Shown here: in pieces, positions 60,300 to 64,000 of the stretch
Layout: every line of letters starts with the position of its first letter
Numbering within the stretch: position 1 is the first letter of the stretch
Source: Barrientosiimonas humi
Lineage (GTDB): Bacteria > Actinomycetota > Actinomycetes > Actinomycetales > Dermatophilaceae
Direction of reading: 5' to 3'
Assembly: GCF_006716095.1 (NCBI RefSeq)
Contig: NZ_VFOK01000001.1
Coordinates: forward strand, 2,945,375 to 3,009,374
DNA length: 64,000 nt
Notes under the pieces: generated by a model
Seen by the model: the letters and a program-made list of their open reading frames with translations, nothing else
Told to the model about the DNA's origin: nothing
The model's database searches: none
Position numbers and translations under genes: made by a program

Positions 60300-62922
60300 G
60301 GGCCACCCCCTGCGACTGCGACTGGCGCTGCGACTGGGAGAAGGTCCACTCGGTGAGCTGGGTGCCCTGCGGTCCCTTGCGCCGGAAGTGTTGCGAGGCA
60401 AGGGCGTTCGCGAGCGCATCGACCCGGCCGCGCAGGTCGACGAGCAGCCGGTCGAGGCCGCTGCGGTCGGTCGCGCCGAGCGTCTCGACGTCCAGCTCGG
60501 GCAGGTCCATCGCGATCGCGGCGCCGGCGGCCACGCCCTGCGGGTCGTCGACCAGGCGCAGGTCCTCGGAGAACCGGTCGAGCTGGAAGGCCAGCGAGCG
60601 CGGGTTGGCCCGGTCGACCAGCAGCAGGTGCAGCGCGGACTGCACCGGCACCGACGGGCCCTCGCCGGCGGACGTGCGGCGGCGGTGGGTGATCACGCTC
60701 TCGCCGACCTGCAGCACCGCCTCGACGATCTGCCCCTCGATGACCGGCGAACGCTCGATCGCCAGCGTCGCGCGCACCAGCTCGACGGTGAGCGCGGCCC
60801 GCTCGACGCGCACGCCCGCATCGACGTACGCCCAGGTCGCGTCGCGGATCATGCTCTGCTGCACGATCCCCGCGAGCGCGAGCGAGGACTCCAGCACCGC
60901 CTCGAGGGTGTCGCGGCGGCTGGTGTTGGGCTCGCCGGCGCGAGCCAGCGTCTGCTCGAGGCGGGCGAGCACCGGCCAGGTGTGCAGCGACAGCTGGTCG
61001 CGCACCCGCTGGGCGCACTGGACCAGCCGGGCGACGGCGTACGCCAGGGTGCCGGGCGTGGACTCCTCGCCGACGAGCAGGCTCAGGTGCGCCTCGGGGT
61101 CGGTGGCCCACTGGTCGGGCGCGGTGTAGTCGAGGCCGGTGCCGGTGCGCTGCTGCGGCGCGATGCCGGTGACCATCGTGACCGCGTGCTGGATCGACTC
61201 CATCGCGATCGCGCCGAGCGAGCCGGGGCGGGCGGCGTAGTCCTCGGTGAGGTCGTCGACGACGGACAGGATGCGGGCGGTGGCCTCGACGCGCTCGGCG
61301 TAGCGACCGAACCAGTGCAGGTCGTCGGCCATGCGGGGCGCGAGGGTGCCCGCGGCCAGCGCCGGCGCCGCGGGCTCGGCGGCCGACTCCCGCTCGGACC
61401 AGTCGGGCGCGGCGTCGCGACCGGCGAGCACCCACACGTCCTTGGCGAGCGCACCGGCGTTGTTGGACACGACGTCCTGCTCGGCCTCGCCGGCCACTCG
61501 GCCGAGCGCGCCGGGGAGGAACGCATAGCGGTCGTCGTGGGCGACGCCGAACGTGCGCAGCACCAGCCGCCGCGGCTCGATGCCGTTGCCGGTCACCACC
61601 GGCGCGGTCGACTCGGGCAGCGGCTCCTGCGCCGCCCAGGCCCACGGTGTCGCCTCGACGCGGGCGGCCAGCTCGTCGCGCTCGGACGCGCTGAGCAGCC
61701 ACCCGAACCGGGTGCTGGTCCCCGCGTCGCGGCTGAGCGGTTTGATGACCAGACGGTCGAGGTTGGCGAGCACGTGCTGCCGGTCGGTGTCGTCGCCGCA
61801 CCACCACGAGTCCGGTTGCGGCAGCAGCAGATCCTCGCCGAGCAGGTCGCGGCTGATGGGCGCCAGGAAGTGCAGGAGGCAGGGGTTCTCGAGCACGCCG
61901 GCCCCCATCGGGTTGACGATCGACACCTGCCCGCGCCGGGCGGCGTCGATGAGCCCGGGCACCCCGAGCTGGCTGCCCGAGCGCAGCTCGAGCGGGTCGG
62001 CGAAGTCGGCGTCGACCCGGCGCAGGATGACGTCGACCGGCTGGTCGGCGCCGGGCGTGCGCATCCACACCCGCCCGTCGCGCATCGCCAGGTCGTCGCC
62101 CTCGACGAGCGGGAAGCCGAGCAGGGTGGCGAGGAACGCCTGGTCGAAGGCCGTCTCGCTGCCCGCGCCCGGGCTGAGCACGACCACGCGCGGGGCCTCC
62201 GCGTTGGTCGCGGCGGAGTCGAGCAGGGCCGCGCGCACGGTGTGGAAGAAGCCCCGCAGACGTGCGGTGGACGTACGGCGGTGGACGGCGGGCAGCGTGC
62301 GCGCCACGATGCGCCGGGTCGCCATGGCATAGCCGGCGCCGGACGGCGCCTGGGTGCGGTCGCCGAAGACGACCCAGCCGCCGTCGGCGGACCGGGCGAC
62401 GTCCGTCGCGGCGAGGATCAGCTGCTGCCCGGTCGGCAGGGCGATGCCGTCGGCCTGCCGGACGAAACCGGGGTGGCCGAGCACGATCTCGGGCGGGACG
62501 ACGCCCCGGCGCAGCAGGCGGCGCGGGCCGTAGACGTCGCGCAGGATCAGGTCGAGCAGCCGCGCGCGCTGCTCCAGCCCGCGCTCGAGGGCGGCCCACT
62601 CCGCGCTGCCGACGATCGTGGGCAACGGGTCGATGTGCCAGTTGCGGGCCTGCGCGCCGTCGGCGGTGGCGCCGTAGGTGATGCCGTCGCTGCTGACGTA
62701 GCGCGCGGCCTCGGCGGCCTTCGCCCGCATCCCGCCGGGCCCGAGCGCGTCGATCGTGTCGGCGAGCATCTCGTCCTCGGGGTGCACCCCCTCGGCGCCC
62801 ACGAGCTCGTCGTACCCCGGGAGGCGGTGCGGCTCGGCGGCCCCGACGCGGCGCAGCGCCGCGCGATAGGACTCGACCGCGCCACCGGACCCCTCGGGCT
62901 GGGTCGACACCTGAGCAGACAT
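60292..62922 (-). CDS. Fused circularly permuted ATP-grasp and alpha-E protein
   Basis: An 876-aa fusion. Residues about 60-500 are the circularly permuted ATP-grasp (DUF404/407): WHIDPLPTIVGSAEWAALERGL, LILRDVYGPRRLL, VVLSPGAGSETAFDQAFLA, LIDAARRGQVSIVNPMGAGVLENP and VIKPLSRD are all present. Residues about 545-860 are the alpha-E domain (MADDLHWFGRYAERVEATARIL). In most genomes these are two genes. With the transglutaminase they form a set predicted to make or modify a gamma-glutamyl or peptide product; this has not been shown for any member, as far as I know. ATG 62922 is chosen; an upstream ATG adds seven residues. Confidence 0.92.
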   Translation of the reverse strand: MSAQVSTQPEGSGGAVESYRAALRRVGAAEPHRLPGYDELVGAEGVHPEDEMLADTIDALGPGGMRAKAAEAARYVSSDGITYGATADGAQARNWHIDPLPTIVGSAEWAALERGLEQRARLLDLILRDVYGPRRLLRRGVVPPEIVLGHPGFVRQADGIALPTGQQLILAATDVARSADGGWVVFGDRTQAPSGAGYAMATRRIVARTLPAVHRRTSTARLRGFFHTVRAALLDSAATNAEAPRVVVLSPGAGSETAFDQAFLATLLGFPLVEGDDLAMRDGRVWMRTPGADQPVDVILRRVDADFADPLELRSGSQLGVPGLIDAARRGQVSIVNPMGAGVLENPCLLHFLAPISRDLLGEDLLLPQPDSWWCGDDTDRQHVLANLDRLVIKPLSRDAGTSTRFGWLLSASERDELAARVEATPWAWAAQEPLPESTAPVVTGNGIEPRRLVLRTFGVAHDDRYAFLPGALGRVAGEAEQDVVSNNAGALAKDVWVLAGRDAAPDWSERESAAEPAAPALAAGTLAPRMADDLHWFGRYAERVEATARILSVVDDLTEDYAARPGSLGAIAMESIQHAVTMVTGIAPQQRTGTGLDYTAPDQWATDPEAHLSLLVGEESTPGTLAYAVARLVQCAQRVRDQLSLHTWPVLARLEQTLARAGEPNTSRRDTLEAVLESSLALAGIVQQSMIRDATWAYVDAGVRVERAALTVELVRATLAIERSPVIEGQIVEAVLQVGESVITHRRRTSAGEGPSVPVQSALHLLLVDRANPRSLAFQLDRFSEDLRLVDDPQGVAAGAAIAMDLPELDVETLGATDRSGLDRLLVDLRGRVDALANALASQHFRRKGPQGTQLTEWTFSQSQRQSQSQGVARG

Positions 62923-63063
62923 CGCCCCGACCCTACGTGCCACGGTCGGCAGGATGAGTCAGGCGGCGGGCCTGTCCCGCATCTCGTGCACCGGTGAACG
63001 ATCTGCCGGGGTGGCGCCGAGGCGGGCGCGCCCACCCCGGGTCGGCGTGGGCATACTGCGCGC

Positions 63064-64000
63064 GTGAGCGAGTGGGAAGGCGCGCTGGCGGGTTCGGCCC
63101 TGCTGCGCGACGTACGTCTGGTGCCGCTGACGCAGGCCGCGCCCGCGGGACCGGTCGACGTGCGCGTACGCCGGGGTCGGGTCGTGCAGGTCGGTCCGGG
63201 CCTCGCGCCGGAGGGCGAGGAGACGCACGACGGCGGCGGGCGCTGGCTGATGCCGGGCCTGTGGGACCAGCACGTGCACCTGGGCCAGGCCGCGCTGACC
63301 CGCACCCGCATCGACGTGTCGGCCGCGCAGTCGGCACCCGAGGCGGCGGCGATCGTGGCCCGCGCGCTGCCGGCGGGCGAGCACGCCGAGCCGTGGCGCG
63401 TGATCCAGGGGTTCGGGCAGCGGCCGGCTCTGTGGCCGCAGCAGCCCACCGCGGCCGCCCTCGACGAGGTCGTCGGCGACACCCCGGTGGTGCTGGTGAG
63501 CGGCGACGCGCACCACGGGTGGCTGTCGACCGCGGCGTTCCACGTGCTCGGGATCCCGCCGCGCGAGGGGATCCTCGAGGAGGAGGAGTGGTGGCCGGTC
63601 TTCGCGCGGCTGTCGTCGCTGCCGGGGGCCGAGCAGCTGCTCGACGCGGGCTACCGCGCGACGTTCGCCGACTGCGCCGCGCTCGGGCTCGTCGGCATCA
63701 CCGACCTGGAGATGGGCGAGGGCTGGTCGGAGTGGCCCGGCCGGGTCGCCGACGGTCTCGACACGATGCGGCTGCGGCCGGGCGTCTACCGCCAGGACCT
63801 CGCCGGCGTGCTCGAGGCGGGCGTGCGCACCGGCGACCCGCTCGGCGACTCCGGGCTGGTCACGATGGGCCCGCTCAAGGTCATCTCCGACGGGTCGCTC
63901 AACACGCGAACGGCCTTCTGCTGCGAGCCTTTCGCCGACTCCGGCGACCTGGCCGAGCCGTTCGGCGTGCAGAACGTCACGCCCGAGGAGCTGCGCTGGC
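63064..64000 (+). CDS. Amidohydrolase family protein (YtcJ-like), C-terminus outside window
   Basis: The frame opens at GTG 63064 and is still open at the right edge (312 codons). After a beta-rich start (LLRDVRLVPLTQAAPAGPVDVRVRRGRVVQVGP) comes the metal-binding LMPGLWDQHVHLGQ with the HxH pair, then VVLVSGDAHHGWLSTAAF and MGPLKVISDGSLNTRTA, a segment typical of the YtcJ/exoenzyme regulatory group of amidohydrolases. These hydrolyse amide or imide bonds with one or two metals. It is divergent from the ATP-grasp gene with 141 bp between. Substrate unknown. Confidence 0.88.
   Translation, partial: MSEWEGALAGSALLRDVRLVPLTQAAPAGPVDVRVRRGRVVQVGPGLAPEGEETHDGGGRWLMPGLWDQHVHLGQAALTRTRIDVSAAQSAPEAAAIVARALPAGEHAEPWRVIQGFGQRPALWPQQPTAAALDEVVGDTPVVLVSGDAHHGWLSTAAFHVLGIPPREGILEEEEWWPVFARLSSLPGAEQLLDAGYRATFADCAALGLVGITDLEMGEGWSEWPGRVADGLDTMRLRPGVYRQDLAGVLEAGVRTGDPLGDSGLVTMGPLKVISDGSLNTRTAFCCEPFADSGDLAEPFGVQNVTPEELRW

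Overview
The window is about 72% G+C and reads as chromosome of an aerobic, lipid-metabolising actinobacterium. The signs are dense GTG/TTG starts, a two-box DtxR/IdeR-type iron operator, relatives of mycobacterial DesA3, FadD6, FprB and EthA, and a GAF regulator with no sigma-54 ATPase domain. A short chromosomal repeat containing TCGATACGG recurs around several genes. I suspect Nocardioidaceae or an Intrasporangiaceae/Dermacoccaceae-like Micrococcales member, but the sequence alone cannot place the genus. I saw no rRNA, tRNA, CRISPR array, phage genes or transposase gene.

Layout. 0-5.3 kb: a truncated histidine phosphatase, two paralogous SGNH hydrolases around an unknown gene and a transposon-like repeat, and a PucR regulator. 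5.4-7.8 kb: a flavin/[2Fe-2S] reductase and a DesA3-like fatty-acid desaturase, divergent from PucR. 7.8-15.6 kb: histidine phosphatase, a small insert bracketed by a 32-bp direct repeat, PaiB-like protein, FadD6-like acyl-CoA synthetase, MFS exporter, cytochrome P450 and an ABC-F ATPase with a possible attenuator leader. 15.8-18.9 kb: an NTF2-FMO fusion and a GAF regulator. 19.0-28.2 kb: a large LAL-type LuxR regulator behind a 62-aa protein, glmS, an 86-aa unknown protein, a Tat-exported GH15-like protein, two coupled small membrane proteins and an orphan LuxR response regulator. 28.3-41.0 kb: SDR, class III aminotransferase, two CNNM/CorC membrane proteins, an AurF-like diiron oxygenase with a ferredoxin/FNR fusion, a lipoprotein polysaccharide deacetylase, a SWIM-SNF2 helicase and a 45-aa protein. 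41.3-45.5 kb: an iron-siderophore ABC importer with iron boxes. 45.6-54.4 kb: nadE, pyruvate oxidase, enoyl-CoA hydratase, two methyltransferases, MFS transporter, thioredoxin. 54.4-63 kb: a glutaryl-CoA dehydrogenase-like / asparaginase / CoA-transferase operon, an EthA-like Baeyer-Villiger monooxygenase, and a transglutaminase with a fused circularly permuted ATP-grasp/alpha-E protein. An amidohydrolase runs off the right edge.

How it works together. The main theme is oxygen-dependent lipid chemistry: desaturase plus reductase, P450, BVMO, FMO and diiron oxygenase plus ferredoxin reductase, fed by acyl-CoA genes. Promoters of fadD6 and the SDR share a split operator (TACCTAC-N5-AGTAACC). 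The second theme is regulatory. Three promoters between 22.9 and 27.5 kb share the half-site CTGCCCGAT. One is the LAL regulator operon, one the unknown 86-aa gene (where the site is a perfect 26-bp palindrome), and one the small membrane-protein pair. I think this is the best candidate for an undescribed regulon. A third point of interest is a transposase-less element with terminal inverted repeats, present in three copies, one inverted and one internally deleted.
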